A DNA stretch of 64,000 bases from Spinacia oleracea (GCF_020520425.1 NC_079491.1:33595449-33659448), one strand, 5' to 3'. Positions 37,066-48,797 are shown, counted from the first letter of the stretch. Translations and numbers: made by a program. Notes: a model not told the origin generated them from the sequence alone.

Positions 37066-38607
37066 TGATGAGTCATATTTGTATAGGGTATTTTAGGCGC
37101 ATTTAGGTGATTATTAGGCATTTATATCATTTTAGTTGCATTTAGGATCACATCTGCATAAGTTATCGTTGTCGTACTCTATTACGCCCCATTTGTGTTT
37201 TCTTAATGTTTCAGGTGATTTTACGGTCATTTGGATGCTTTCGGAGTGTTATGAGTTGATTTGGATGATGAACGGATGGAATGTTGACTCGAGGATCATT
37301 GCATATCTCTAGGGATAATTTTGAGTCAACAACGAAACTAAACGCTATTTTTCTAAGCATCAAAACGGACAAGCGTTCACTCTTTTGATGACATCTCAAG
37401 TTCTACATGTCCGAATTAGGCGATTTTTATTGGCCTAGAAGTAGGCTTCAAGAGCTTTCCAACGAAAGGTCACACGTCCTTATAGGCATTGTAGAACAAG
37501 AGTTATGACATAAACAAGATGGCTCGACTATCCGATTCGCCCACGGCCCACAACGCAGGCCCAATTCTTCTCCTTGCGCGCGAAAACCAGCGACCAACCA
37601 GCGGGGCAGCTGGTTTCTCCGCCCAACTACTTCCACGCGAGTTCGTTGCGTCGTTTCTCGTGATCGTTCAATTAAATGATAACTTATGTAATTATTATTA
37701 TTTTCCTTTTTTGTTTAGAATTTAGGAAACACTAAAATACCTCAAGGGAATTAATGTATTCCCTTATGCTTTAATTTTCTTTGGACGTTTTCAATTCCTA
37801 GAACTCTTTCACGTTAGTTTTTTTTTCTATTCTTACCTTTTCCATTGTTGAACCCTAGCTTTTCAATTTTCTATTCATCAATCAATAGGTAATTCAAGAA
37901 TCGTTTTTTTTTGCTTTAATTTATTATTATTGTTTTCGTTCCTTAGTTTAATTTTTCCTTTGATCATGAAATTCATGTTTATTATTTTTGTCATGTTTGT
38001 TAATTCAATTATGAGCGAGTATTCGTATTCTAGGGCTAAGTAAGGGAAGCCATGTTTATACCATGATTATTATGCATTAAAATTTGCAAATTTCTAGATT
38101 ATGCTTGAGTAATTCCAATTGATTTGTTTTAATTGTTGATTCATGTTATTGGCCATTTTCATGGATTGAACATCTAGCTAATAGGAATTAGAACCGAAAG
38201 ATCGTATTTTTAGAGGCTTTGTGCAATTGGCAACCCTGATTATGTTTGCGATCGTACTGCATATGTTGAATTGAAATTGTTAAGACCCGACCGTAGGATT
38301 AACATGTACTTTAATTACTCGGCTTAGTTTATTCATTTCTGGATTGATTTGTGTTCTTGGATTGGTATAAGCATGGTGAACCGAACAGACGCCCTAGACC
38401 TTTTAATTCATTGATAATTTCACATTTACATTATTTCTTTAGCTTCATTAGTTAATAATATCCAAAATCAAATTTCGTTATTGAAATAGTTCGTATAATT
38501 GGGCAAAAACTAATAGAACTTGTCTCCTTGTGGGATCGACCCGTATTTGCTAAGTATTTGCTAACAACAGACACCGTGCACTTGCGGTATCACTTTTTAA
38601 TCTATTA
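37066..38607 (+). repeat. 3' LTR of the Athila element
   Basis: 1542 bp, highly similar to 26671-28204 with scattered substitutions and a small indel near its start (the 5' LTR lacks about 8 bp around ggcgcatttagg). Confidence 0.9.
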
Positions 38608-38612
38608 CACCT

Positions 38613-39114
38613 CAATAGGGGTTTTGAGATGTATACCTGTGTGAGGTCCACGATTGATCAGATAACAAGCTGTACTAACCGCTTCTGCCCAAAATCTTCT
38701 AGTTAGTCCAGCATTAGAAAGCATGCACCTAGCTCTCTCCAGAAGTGTCTGATTCATATCTTCTGCTACACCGTTTTGTTGTGGTGTATCCCTGACTGTA
38801 TGATGCCTAGCAATCCCTTTATTCTTGCAGAACTCATCGAACTTAGACCAACAAAATTCCAGACCATTATCAGTTCGCAGCCTTTTGATCTTCTTCCCTG
38901 TTTGATTCTCCACTAATGCCTTCCACTGTCTGAAATTCTTAAAAGCTTCACTTTTATGCTTCATAATGAACACCCAAGTCATCATTGTGAAACCATCAAT
39001 TATTGACACAAAATATCTGTGACCCCCTAAAGACTCCACCCGGGAAGGACCCCAACAATCAGAATGGATGTAATCAAGTGTGCCTTTTGTTCTGTGTATA
39101 CCTTTAGGGAACTT
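38613..39114 (-). pseudogene. Tork-like Copia integrase core
   Basis: Minus-strand translation with SLGGHRYFVSIIDGF, KHKSEAFKNFRQW, RLRTDNGLEFCW, GVAEDMNQTLLERARCML and TPIEV. The catalytic Asp residues are visible. It ends at the Athila insertion and resumes at 26668 with WSGKP. Confidence 0.88.
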
Positions 39115-39663
39115 TTTTTTTTTTGATAAGCAAGTAGTAGTTTATATTGCAACATCATGTACAACTCAAACAAAGATCAAGAGGACAGGCCCTCTGATCT
39201 TGAAATCACAGGTAAACCTGTGAAGAACTACCCTGTGACCAGGGTTACAAACCAGCTATGATCCCTAGTGCTAACAGCCCTAGGTAAAGCAGTAGAAATC
39301 CTATCATGTATAGTTTTCTGTATGGTATCACACACCTTGTCAACTCTTCTAATCTGTGTATTCCAGAGTGCATTATTCCTTTCCTTCCATATATGGTAAA
39401 CTGTACAAAGTATACCAGTGATAATCACTCCCTTTTTGAATCTTGAAATTTTCCTTTTTTGAACCCAATGAATCAATCTGTGAAGATCAGAGATAGCTGG
39501 ATATATACCTAGCCACTTAGAAACATTATCCCAACATTTGGAACTGTACTCACATCTAAAGAACAAGTGATTCTGATTCTCCACTGCTGTCCCACACAAA
39601 AGACAGAGATTATCATCAGTAACACCTATTTTCATCAGTTTCTCCTTGGTGCTAAGTCTATCC
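39115..39663 (-). mobile_element. 5'-truncated LINE (L1 type)
   Basis: A 549-bp insert with a T run at its left end (39115-39124, poly(A) on the minus strand) and a perfect 15-bp duplication acctttagggaactt (39100-39114 and 39664-39678). The minus strand encodes the end of a LINE ORF2: the zf-RVT-like segment CLLCGTAVENQNHLFFRC and the tail LIHWVQKRKISRFKKG...WKERNN. This is a classic truncated L1 insertion by target-primed reverse transcription, into the Copia integrase region. Confidence 0.93.
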
Positions 39664-39678
39664 ACCTTTAGGGAACTT

Positions 39679-40980
39679 GCTACGATGTAGTTTCCCAAAA
39701 ATACAATGTTCACAGAATTCAAGATTCGTGACCTTGTGACCACAAAGAAGATCCGCTTTTGACAGAATTTGCATCCCTCTTGCACTCATGTGACCAAGCC
39801 TCATATGCCATAACTTGTTCATGTTCTCCTTATCAATCTCCGAGGATGCAACAGTAACAGAACCTGATAACGTAGATCCTTGAAGAAAATACAAGGTACC
39901 ATGTTTTACCCTTTCAGAACCACATTCGAACCCTTGCAGACATGTAAAACTCCACCTTCACCCTGAAAACTGAAACCCTTGTTGTCTAACATACTCAAAG
40001 ATATCAGGTTCTTTGTCATAAGTGGAACATGCCTAACATCATTCAATGTGCAGAATTCACCATGATGTGTTCGAATTTTAATTGAGCCTACTCCAACCGC
40101 CTTACAACCAGAACTATTAGCGATAGAAATATTTCCACCGTCTACTTGCTCGTAGGTTGTAAACCACTCCCTACGCGGAAAAATATGGTAAGACGCTCCA
40201 GAATCAAGGATCCACACATCACTGTGATGCGTTTGCTCATCAGCAACTAGAGAAATATCCTCTTATGAATTGGTATCAGCTACCGCAGCAGTACTTGGCG
40301 ATTTATCCTGTTGCCTCTTCTTCTTGGGACAATCAGATTTTTAGTGTCCCTTTTCCTTCACGTTAATTATAGACATCATTAGGTTTAGGACCCTTAGAAA
40401 CTGGTTTCTTGAATTTCTTCTTCCCCGAATTTCCATGCCCATAACTCCCACTGGCTACTAACCTAGCAGCCTGATTATCTGTACCTGTACCAGTCGCCTT
40501 ATGGCGCAGCTCTCTAGTATGGAGGGACGATCTAACCTCCTCTAGAGAAATAGTATCTCTACCAACAATAAACGATTGCACGAAATTTTCATACGATAAT
40601 GGTAAAGAAACTAACAGAATTAAAGCAGCATCCTCATCTTCAATTTTAACATCAATATTACGCAATTCTAATAAAATTGTGTTTAATTGATCTAAGTGAT
40701 CTCGGAGAGACATACCTTCCTGCATTCGCAAACTGAACAAACGTTGCTTCAGAAGCAACTTATTGGTTAAGGACTTTGTCATATACAGACTCTCAAGCTT
40801 AACCCACAGACCTTGTGCGGTTTCCTCCTCCGCGACCTCGGTGATGATATCGTCAGCAAGACACAACAAAATCGTCGAGTGTGCCTTCTCCTCCAGAACC
40901 GCCATCTCATCGGTGATTGGATTCGCCGACTTCCTAGCAAGCGACGCCCACAGCCCTTGTTGTTTCAACAAGGCTCGCAT
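39679..40980 (-). pseudogene. Tork-like Copia gag, protease and pre-integrase region
   Basis: Gag from 40980 (MRALLKQQGLWASL, then UBN2-type sequence with LLLKQRLFSLRM) to about 40363. The zinc-knuckle region near 40330-40350 has an in-frame stop. Protease begins at 40217 with WILDSGASYHIF (DSG active site). The pre-integrase segment LWHMRLGHMSARGM...CEHCIFGK runs to the LINE insertion. Several frame breaks. A true gag start may lie slightly upstream (to about 41030). Confidence 0.85.
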
Positions 40981-41099
40981 CTTGATTCCCCATAACTGAA
41001 ACTATTACTCCCGGTTAATTTCTCGACCTTCACGTTAATACCAGACTCTTTTCCAACGAAATTTCAAACCCTAGAACAGATCCGGCTCTGATACCAGTT

Positions 41100-41411
41100 T
41101 GTTATAACGGATGCAAAGAAAGAATAAATAACGTAATAAATAACGTAGAGAATTTAACGTGGTTCACTAACAATGTGTTAGCTACGTCCACAGGCAGAGA
41201 GGAGGAAAGTTTTATTGATCTTGAGGATTACAGATTACAGAATACAACTAGGTTATGACCTAGAGAGTTTATATAGTACTCTCTAAAAAGATGCGGAAAA
41301 GCCCAGTAAATAGGCCCAAAATAGATAAGCCTAGTCCAGAATGTGTTAGCGAGATTCCCGTGTTGAGGCGTTGCAGTAAGGGATTTGACCGATTCAAGGC
41401 ATTATCTAACA
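41100..41411 (-). repeat. 5' LTR of the Tork-like Copia
   Basis: 312 bp; the primer site lies on its left side (41084-41098, minus strand tggtatcagagccgg), complementary to initiator tRNA-Met. Confidence 0.9.
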
Positions 41412-41511
41412 AGTACTAGTTTTATCCCTTGCCTTGATAAAACGTTTGCAATCTTCGAAATTTCTATATTATGGTAACAGGATATTTAAGATAAGATGGG
41501 CTTGCCTTTTA

Positions 41512-41864
41512 GGAAAATTTGGTAATATTAATCCAACCTTTGGCCGATTTTCTTTTATTAAGTCCACCTACGACATATTTTTTAATAATCCCACCTTTAC
41601 TACCCAACGACTTTTATTGGGCCTAACAGGTAATAAACTTGTTGTAGACGGTAATATGTCTCTACGTGGAAGTACCCTCTCTCGATATATTCAGTCATTA
41701 TCATCAATTCATCACCATCTCGTTGACTTTTTCACCGATTTTCGATCACTTAAGCCCAATAAAAGTTATTGGGTAGTAAAGGTGAGATTATTAAAAAATA
41801 TGTCGTAGGTGGGATTAATAAAAGAAAATCGGCCAAAGGTTGGATTAATATTACCAAATTTTCC
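41512..41864. mobile_element. Foldback MITE with 9-bp target duplication (Mutator type)
   Basis: 353 bp with very long terminal inverted repeats (about 120 bp: ggaaaatttggtaatatta to acccaacgacttttattggg and its complement). A perfect 9-bp duplication TGCCTTTTA lies at 41503-41511 and 41865-41873. A 9-bp duplication with long inverted repeats indicates a Mutator-superfamily MITE. It lies about 420 bp upstream of the SAUR start codon. A 124-codon open frame at 41434-41808 is a by-product. Confidence 0.85.
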
Positions 41865-42171
41865 TGCCTTTTATGCAATTTATGCATCACAGAAAAGTCC
41901 AAAATTCTCAACTCATCATACAATAATATTTGTTTACAATATGCTTAATAAAGCAAAAAGTAATTAAATTTAGTAATTAAAGAAATAGTAACCTGAACGT
42001 GATTTGAAAATATTAAGCTTAGTTCGGTCAAAGTAGTGAAGAAGCCATCTTAATACTACATGTTACAAAAAGTTAGTCAGATAATCTTTTGCCCACCAAA
42101 ATAGGAAAATAAATATAAAATTAATAATATAGGATTATCTTCTTGAATAGTGAAGCATTAACACTGAAGTA

Positions 42172-42178
42172 TATATAA
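42172..42178 (+). promoter_or_regulatory. TATA box of the SAUR gene
   Basis: TATATAA 113 bp upstream of the SAUR ATG, in an AT-rich promoter. Confidence 0.55.
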
Positions 42179-42284
42179 TCCTTGTTTGTCTCTTTGATTT
42201 TCTCATCACTTGATTCTTCACTCTCTAAAACACACATTACATAATACATAATACATAATACATATAGTATTTCTACCATCAACC

Positions 42285-42743
42285 ATGAATAATAGATCGA
42301 ACTCGAAACTCTTAAGGGCATTGATAAACAAGTGTAGAAAGATGGAAAAAAAGATTGAAATTTCGATCTCAACATTATGCAATAATGGTTGTTGTTGGTA
42401 CTCTTTCAAAAAGAGTACCAAACATGAAAGAATGCCGGAGATAAGCCTCGGCGGCGGCGATGGCGTTCCGAGTGACGTCCCTAAGGGATACATGGTGGTG
42501 TACGTGGGAGAAAACATGAGAAGATTTGTAATAAAAATAGGTTTGCTTAAACAACCTCTATTTGTCGACTTACTTGATTTGGCACGAGACAAGTATGGTG
42601 ATTCCCCAACACCATCAAGACTTTGGATCCCTTGTGAGGAGGCTATGTTCCTTGACGTTGTTCGATGCGTTAGCTCGCCGATGAAGGTCCGTCGTCGTTC
42701 TTGTCCGTCTTGGAGGATGATTACCGATCTCTTATGCCTTTGA
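42285..42743 (+). CDS. SAUR-family (small auxin up RNA) protein
   Basis: Intact intronless ORF of 152 residues. Residues about 64-130 form the SAUR domain: DVPKGYMVVYVGENMRRFVI, then QPLFVDLLDLARDKYG and LWIPCEEAMFLDVV, matching the family signatures (VPKGH-AVYVGE, PLF-DLL, IPC-E--F). The basic N-terminus (residues 1-23) and the Arg/Cys-rich C-terminal tail (KVRRRSC) vary between members. Family knowledge: SAURs inhibit PP2C.D phosphatases and so promote plasma-membrane H+-ATPase activity and cell expansion; many are auxin-induced. Lack of introns and small size are typical. No auxin response element was sought systematically. A MITE lies upstream and a solo LTR about 310 bp downstream. Confidence 0.9.
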   Translation: MNNRSNSKLLRALINKCRKMEKKIEISISTLCNNGCCWYSFKKSTKHERMPEISLGGGDGVPSDVPKGYMVVYVGENMRRFVIKIGLLKQPLFVDLLDLARDKYGDSPTPSRLWIPCEEAMFLDVVRCVSSPMKVRRRSCPSWRMITDLLCL

Positions 42744-42904
42744 AATTTTCTATATTTGTCAATAATGTCATACTTTTATTCGATTTTAGTTTGTAGTACA
42801 ACCGTCATTAGTGTTTTTTCTTAAAGATAAAAGATATCAATCTTTATATTAATTATTTTTTGATAGGAAATTGGACTTTATTGTTAACACGAATTTTTAT
42901 TTAC

Positions 42905-43054
42905 AAGGGTTGTACAATAATCATTGTACACCGGAGTAAAAGTTAACTTAAAATGCTTAAAAGTTACGCTTATATATGTAAAAGTTATCTACTTTTAGTG
43001 ATAAATTTTTTCATTTTAATAAAACTTATTTCATCAAAATCACTAATAATGTAT
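42905..43054. repeat. Possible MITE end interrupted by the solo LTR
   Basis: The palindromic segment ttgtacaataatcattgtacacc at 42909-42931 has a counterpart, gtgtacaataaatttattgtacac, at 44631-44654 on the other side of the solo LTR. Together they could be inverted termini of one small element into which the LTR inserted. No target duplication was established. Confidence 0.35.
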
Positions 43055-44511
43055 TGTAGACACCTACTTTTGTCCCCATTCCCGAAAGGGAAAGGTTCGA
43101 TGATGAAAACATAAATCTCTACCTCCTATAAAAATAACGAATCTCAATCACCCTTCTCGTTTCACCCGAAACCTGCTATTTATAGAAACCTGCTATTTAT
43201 AGAAACCTGCTAAAAATAGTAACTGTCGTAAAGGGTAGCTTCTAAAAGTGGCAAGTCATAAAAGATAGAAACCTGTCAGAATTAGGTGTTGCACTCCAAC
43301 ATAAATCCTAAATGAGATAAAAAACTGCGAGAATCCTATTCCTAATATGATTCGGAAATAAGAGTTACGTATTAATTAAAATCCTAACGAGCCTAGAGTT
43401 CGTAACGGGCCCAGACGCATTCCGTCATGAAATTGATACGCACCAAAAGACTCGATTAAGTCTCAAACACTACGGATTTCAGGAATCCGAATCTGACTAA
43501 GAAAACAGCCCAGACCCTATTTTCAACGCCTGGCTCTGGGCGCCGAAATCTTCGGCGCCCAGGCCTGGGCGCTGAAAATACCTGGGTACGTGTTTTTCCC
43601 TAATTCTTTGTGGATTAGGGCTCTGCAATTCTATATTTCCACAAACTATTTTCTATAAATATAGCCCAAGTTCGACGTGAAAACAACACACAATTCATAT
43701 TCTGAGTATTGACTCCAACCCTTAGCCTAAGCCTCACGCTGCGAAATTGTTCACGCGTTCTGTCGCAATCGATCCATAAATCGAACAGAACGTATCCTGT
43801 CCCATAATTTGAGATTCGTTAAATAAAAAGGAGAAATAGCAAAGTCAAAGTGGTTAGTTTTCTGAGAACCGTGACGCACCTCTCAAGGGTGCGTCGTAAT
43901 GTGCCCCTTTTCGATGATTTAATCGCTTTCCTCGCCCTTTTTATGAACTGTTAAACTAACTAAATCTGATTGTTCTACCACGCCTAACAAATATAATATT
44001 TTTGGGAAATTGGATTATTATGCTAGGTCCCTTAATGCTATTTAAATCAGATAATCGCGATCGATCTAGTATTATATGTTGCATATTGCTAAAATCAACT
44101 CAGATTAGTTTAATAGTTAACGCATGTCCCTTCAATTATTTATGCTGAGCTAGTAAGGATATCCTGCCTCTGGAGTTATCGACGAGCGAGTACTCCTCTC
44201 GGTAGTTACAGTCCCCCGAACCCTCAATCTCTACCTTGCGGGTGTATGTTGAGAGATCCCCACACCAGGGATCACAAGGGAACCTACGGCCGTCGTGGTC
44301 AAACATAATTGCACTCCCTTTATGTCACGATAACCGGGTTTTGTCAGTTTTTCTCATTGTCGTTAAAAACTGAATGGCGACTCCTATATTACTAGTCAAT
44401 TGGGTGTAAACTCACAGGAAATCCAATTACACTTGATTGAATAAAAAGAATCGTCGCACCCACGAGGGACGAGGTCACGCATTAGCCTCGTGCTTTTTCG
44501 ACCCCCTCACA
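43055..44511 (+). mobile_element. Solo LTR of a Ty3/Gypsy (probably Tat-lineage) element
   Basis: 1457 bp from TGTAGACACC to CCCCCTCACA with a perfect 5-bp duplication TGTAT (43050-43054 and 44512-44516). TATAAATAT near 43661 on the plus strand is a likely U3 promoter and gives the orientation. It contains one copy of the palindromic 60-bp unit also found in the Tat region to the right, which suggests, but does not prove, a Tat-lineage origin. Confidence 0.88.
43522..43579. repeat. Palindromic 60-bp unit, copy 1 (in the solo LTR)
   Basis: It begins tttcaacgcctggctctggg and ends ggcctgggcgctgaaaata. The two halves are near-complementary (TTTCAACGCC with GGCGCTGAAA) and each half holds its own small palindrome of the GCGCCCAGG-N-CTGGGCGC type. 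Confidence 0.8.
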
Positions 44512-44679
44512 TGTATAAAATTAATCATTTAATTCTTTAAAATGTTTATCTATCAACTTTTTTTTTTTTACTAATATAAAAGTTAATCAAAACTTGGTTA
44601 AAGTTAAAAAAAGGGTTAAAGTTATCTTGGTGTACAATAAATTTATTGTACACCTTATGCGCGCAAGACCTTTTGTATT

Positions 44680-46121
44680 TTTAGTTTAACTTTATTACAA
44701 AGTTTACTCATTGATTGTACTTAGTTATACGGAGTAATCGTGTTCAAATTCTTTATTTATTTTAGTTTGTATTTTCCGACAATAATTTCTCAATCCTTAA
44801 TCTTATGCATTCTGATCTCGTCCCACAATCAAGTACTCCGGCCCTTCATAACTTGAAACTCCTCTTAGTTACATAAAAATAAGTGGATTATGTAATTAGT
44901 GTATTTGTATTATGAAAATATGGAGAAAAAGGGGAGAGAAAAAGAGAGAAACTAATTGTCGGTTGTTCTATTCATATATGGGCATATACGAAATATAATA
45001 TATACGTACACATACATATAGCATATTAATGTGAACGGGCAGAACAGCATAACGAATGTCGGCTCCCTCGGGAGTTGGGACTAAGGATACCTTTTTTCGC
45101 CAATAGGGGGTGCATACGCCGCGCATGTTGCCCACTCGGTACTTGTGCAGGTAGTACACCTATCCCGAACCCAATCGCTCGCTCATTAGGTCCCTCTCGC
45201 CTGCATGCCCCCTTGGCTTGCACTTGCGGGTTGGCCTCTTGAGCGAAATTCGTCTGTTGAAGACACTACCTCGACCGGGGCATGTGTTGGATCTACGATA
45301 GAAGCGGTACCAAGCCAGGCGCAAATAACTACCTGTAGAAGCCTATCATAAACTACATGACATATTATTATTGCCTCATGATGTAATGTTAGTTATGTGT
45401 AGCGAAATATGTGATTGTGTGTGACAAACTATCCTAGAAAACCAACGACCTTAAAAATTGCCCAAACATTCATAGACTAATTTGCCAAAGAGTTATACCG
45501 AAATACGTGTTCCGCAAACCCGAACGATCGCCACAAAAATAAGCGGCGCTCGGGATGGCCTGTAACGAATCCCACAAACGCTGCACAACGCGTAAAGGAC
45601 GTTATTAGGCAAGCACGCAAATCGAAGTCGCGTAAACAAAAGTAGACGCAAACAGAAAACGAGAATCAGCCAGGGACGCATTTTCAACGCCCCTGGCTAG
45701 GCGCCAGAATTTCTCACGCCCGACGCTGGGCGCTGAAGTTGCTGCTTGGCCTTCTGGTCAGGCGCAGCAGCCTCGGTGCCCGCGCGAAAGGAAAATACGT
45801 AGCACAAAAAACGTTCGTAAAAAAAAAGAATTGCTACGAGGGCGTAAGAAAAGCGCTCGATTTCAAAAGCGACTCGTAAAAAATTAATAACTCTTTGCGT
45901 CGTTGTTAGGCCTCCTACGACGACAATGTTCGGCACCAAAACCGAACACGCTAATAACTATGAATGTCACACGGGCAAGTGTTTCGAAAATTCAAAGAAT
46001 GACCAAAAAAAACCAAAAAGTGTACCAATAAAAGAAAGAGCAAAAAAAAACCAATAGAGAGAGTCGAAGTCTAGACTAAGTAATGCTTGAAACTTTGGGA
46101 ACCTAAACTTTAGCTTATCTT
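44680..46121 (+). other. Region upstream of the Tat-type gag
   Basis: No intact gene. It probably contains the 5' untranslated part of the Tat-lineage element; copy 2 of the palindromic unit lies here. A 5' LTR boundary was not found. Open frames at 44968-45223 (minus strand) show no domain. Confidence 0.4.
45680..45740. repeat. Palindromic 60-bp unit, copy 2
   Basis: It starts ttttcaacgcccctggctag and ends cgctgggcgctgaagtt. More diverged than the other copies. Confidence 0.75.
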
Positions 46122-48797
46122 ATGCCTAGGACTGGTCCTGTCACTTGGTGCCGATCAGGGAATCAACGGTTAGTGCGTCACGAAGATACATCGCCAACAT
46201 CAGGTTTAGTGACTCCAAGCTCCGTCCGTCGTCACTCATTTCAAGGATCTCCGCTTCCCCAACCTCGATTCGCACCTTCAAACATGTCCATCGAAGATTT
46301 TCGAGACCAGATGGTCCAAATGACCCAACTTATGGGCCAATTGAAAATGGAAAATGAAGCTTTAGCGGCTGCACAAGCCAAAAATGACCTCGATAACGAG
46401 AAGAGGATTGAAAAAATGGTCCTACAGCAAACCATGGGGAGCAAATACTTCTCCCTCGATCCTGAACCTTTTCCTGGCAAACTACCAGAAAAGTTCAGTT
46501 CATCTGACTTACCATAGTTCAAGGCCACGGACAATCCCCGTGATCATCTACTGAGCTTTGTGAATGCCATGAACTTGAAAGGCGTGGACAAGTCCATGTA
46601 TTTATCTGCCTTTCCTTTGTCCTTGGAACCTGTGCCGCTCAAATGGTACTATCACCAGGACCCTAAGCTCTTCCCCACTTGGGAAGACTTTGTCAATGTC
46701 TTCATCAAGCAATACTCGTCGAACATGGATTTCCAAGTCACCATGCGCGAGCTGGAAGTTCTCTTCCAAAAGAAAAATGAGGGTTTCACAACCTACTTTG
46801 CTAGATGGAGGGACCAGGCGGCCCAGCTAATCAATAGGCCTCCTGAAACAGAATTGGTCCAAAAATTCATTGACAACCTGGACCCGGCTTACAGACAACA
46901 CCTTAGGTACCTGGGACTTGATACTTTCAAAAGAGTTTATGATGTGGGAATAAAGATCGAGGACGACCTCGCCAAAACCATACAAAGCAAACCCACATAT
47001 AAAAGCAACACCTATAATCGGGGTAACACACCCCAAGCCCAAGAAGTCCATGCTGTAGAAGAGACTCCCGCCCGAAGAAGCCCTGGAAGATGGGTCCGAG
47101 ACCGAAAGTTTGCCCCACTCGGGTCGACTTTGGTACAAGCCTTTGAAAGATTAACCAATCAAGGAAAGTTGAGACCTATAGGCCCCACCCGTGACCCTCC
47201 TGTCAAAAGCAAATATTGGGTCGAAGGTACTTACTGCAAATTTCATCAAGGAAATGGGCATGACACTGAAAACTGCTGGAACCTAAAGAATACCATCCAG
47301 GACATGATAGAGGATGAAGTGATACCACTCCTTAACTTTGGCAAACCCAACAACAACAAGAGCCCACTCGGCTCTTGTCACATCTCTCTCGACCAACCAG
47401 AAAATGAGAACTTCAACCCTACGGTGTACATTACACCTCAAGGTGCACCACTCGCTGTGGTCCCTATGGAACGAATCGAGAGAGAAGTGTGTGGTGTGTG
47501 GGATGATGATGCTGAAGATATCTACCTATCTCAAGTGTCGGGCCAGGACCTCTTCACTGAAACTTGGCCCGGGTATGCTCTCATTGACACCACCCCTCAG
47601 GAGCCCGAGGTCGACAACCTCACCCGATTCGGAAGAATATACCAACCGGATATTCACCCACCTCCTATGGACGACATCCCAATTAGGCAAACTCCTGAGA
47701 TTGGACGGCACGCCACCGTCGCAGAAGTCATTGAAAATCCTCTCTTGAAACAACTAAAAAGAACCAAGGCCGAGATTACCATCTGGGATCTCATGTGTAC
47801 TTCAAAGGAACATCGCGAAAAGCTTATTTGCTCACTCGACCTCATCTCAGTACCTACAGATATCACACCTGACTCATTGGTTAGCCATGTCACGAGAGAT
47901 GCCGGAGAAAAGGCCATAGTTTTCACTGACAAAGACTTGCCCAAAGAGGGGGGTGCTCACAATAAAGCCTTTTATCTAGTGGTTGGATGCAAAGGACAAA
48001 ACATCCCCCTAGCGCTCGTAGATAATGGTTCGGCGGTTAACGTCTGCCCATTGCGAACCGCCCATTGCTTGGGGCTAGGAAACGATGACTTCCAAACCTC
48101 CACACTAGGGGTACGAGCTTATGATAACTCCCGAAGGCCTGTATTGGGAAAAATCAACCTTACTATACAAACCGGGCCTGTGGCACGCACCACGGAGTTT
48201 CAAATAATCGACATCAAGCCCACTTTCAACCTCCTCTTGGGGCGACCTTGGCTCCATGACTTAGGAGGTGTGGCTTCTACCTTGCACCAAATGGTTAAAC
48301 TTAACCATAACGGGGTAATACTAGAAATCCGCGCCCCTCCTCTCGACATCAGTTGTACTATGGTTGGAACGGCAGAAACTGCTGACGACCTTTATGAGTT
48401 TCAAATGGAAGAAGCAATCCAGTTCATTGAAGACTATGATCCAGCATTCCTAGACCCGCATGCATCCCGGGTCATCCCTAGAATACTGCTAGCTCAAGGT
48501 TATTTCCCAGGAACCCCATTGGGCATAAGGAAGAAGGAATGCACATTCCATCCTTTACCCGACAAATCTACTCCCTTTGGCTTAGTCTATGAACCAACGG
48601 AGGAAGATATCGCTGACCGCCTGTCTGGGCTACGCCTTAACAAAGCCAAGCAAACCACCCTCCTTCCCCCGTATCAAAGAACCCTTAACGGGATGTTCGT
48701 TCGGGAAGGAGAAGAACACCCATGCTGCGATTTCCCTGAACCCTTCGTTCAGGATGGCTTGCTAAAACCCAGATTCGAAATTTTCCATGACTGCCAC
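46122..48797 (+). pseudogene. Tat-lineage gag-protease, cut by an insertion
   Basis: One reading frame from 46122 to 48797, interrupted by a single in-frame TAG at 46515-46517. Gag core: LSAFPLSLEPVPLKWYYHQ, then TWEDFVNVFIKQY and FTTYFARWRDQAAQL. A zinc-knuckle variant CKFHQGNGHDTENC begins at 47235. The aspartic protease has DNGSAVNVCP (Asp codon at 48021), then FNLLLGRPWLH. The frame stops at 48798-48800 because the first bases of the inserted LTR read TGA; the original frame resumes after the insertion at about 56354. No RT, RNase H or integrase follows in this window, so the element is either a pol-less derivative or has lost pol. Confidence 0.88.

Larger units (their letters stand above)
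26671..38607 (+). mobile_element. Athila-lineage Ty3/Gypsy element, 11.9 kb
   Basis: LTRs lie at 26671-28204 (1534 bp) and 37066-38607 (1542 bp). A 5-bp target duplication with one mismatch (CAACT at 26666-26670, CACCT at 38608-38612) sits at the point where the Copia integrase frame is cut. The primer site matches tRNA-Asp. The polypurine tract tagcttgggggaatt precedes the 3' LTR. Gag, PR, RT, RNase H and IN are present with stops and frameshifts, followed by about 3.2 kb of non-coding DNA. RT/IN sequence features ([27 protein letters not shown]) are those of Athila. Confidence 0.92.
24192..41411 (-). mobile_element. Ty1/Copia element, Tork/Tnt1-like, split by two insertions
   Basis: LTRs of 312 bp at 24192-24503 and 41100-41411 start TGTTATAACGG and end TATCTAACA. 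A perfect 5-bp duplication AGTAC lies at 24187-24191 and 41412-41416. The primer site tggtatcagagccgg (minus strand) sits next to the right LTR, which makes that the 5' LTR. Removing the Athila (26671-38607) and LINE (39115-39663) insertions leaves about 4.7 kb, normal for this lineage. The LTRs differ at roughly 19 of 312 positions by eye, so it is considerably older than the Copia at 4800. Confidence 0.93.

Noticed and set aside
43055..44511. The solo LTR as the 5' LTR of the Tat element to its right
   Set aside because: A perfect TGTAT duplication flanks the single LTR, so it is a separate insertion; no primer site follows it.
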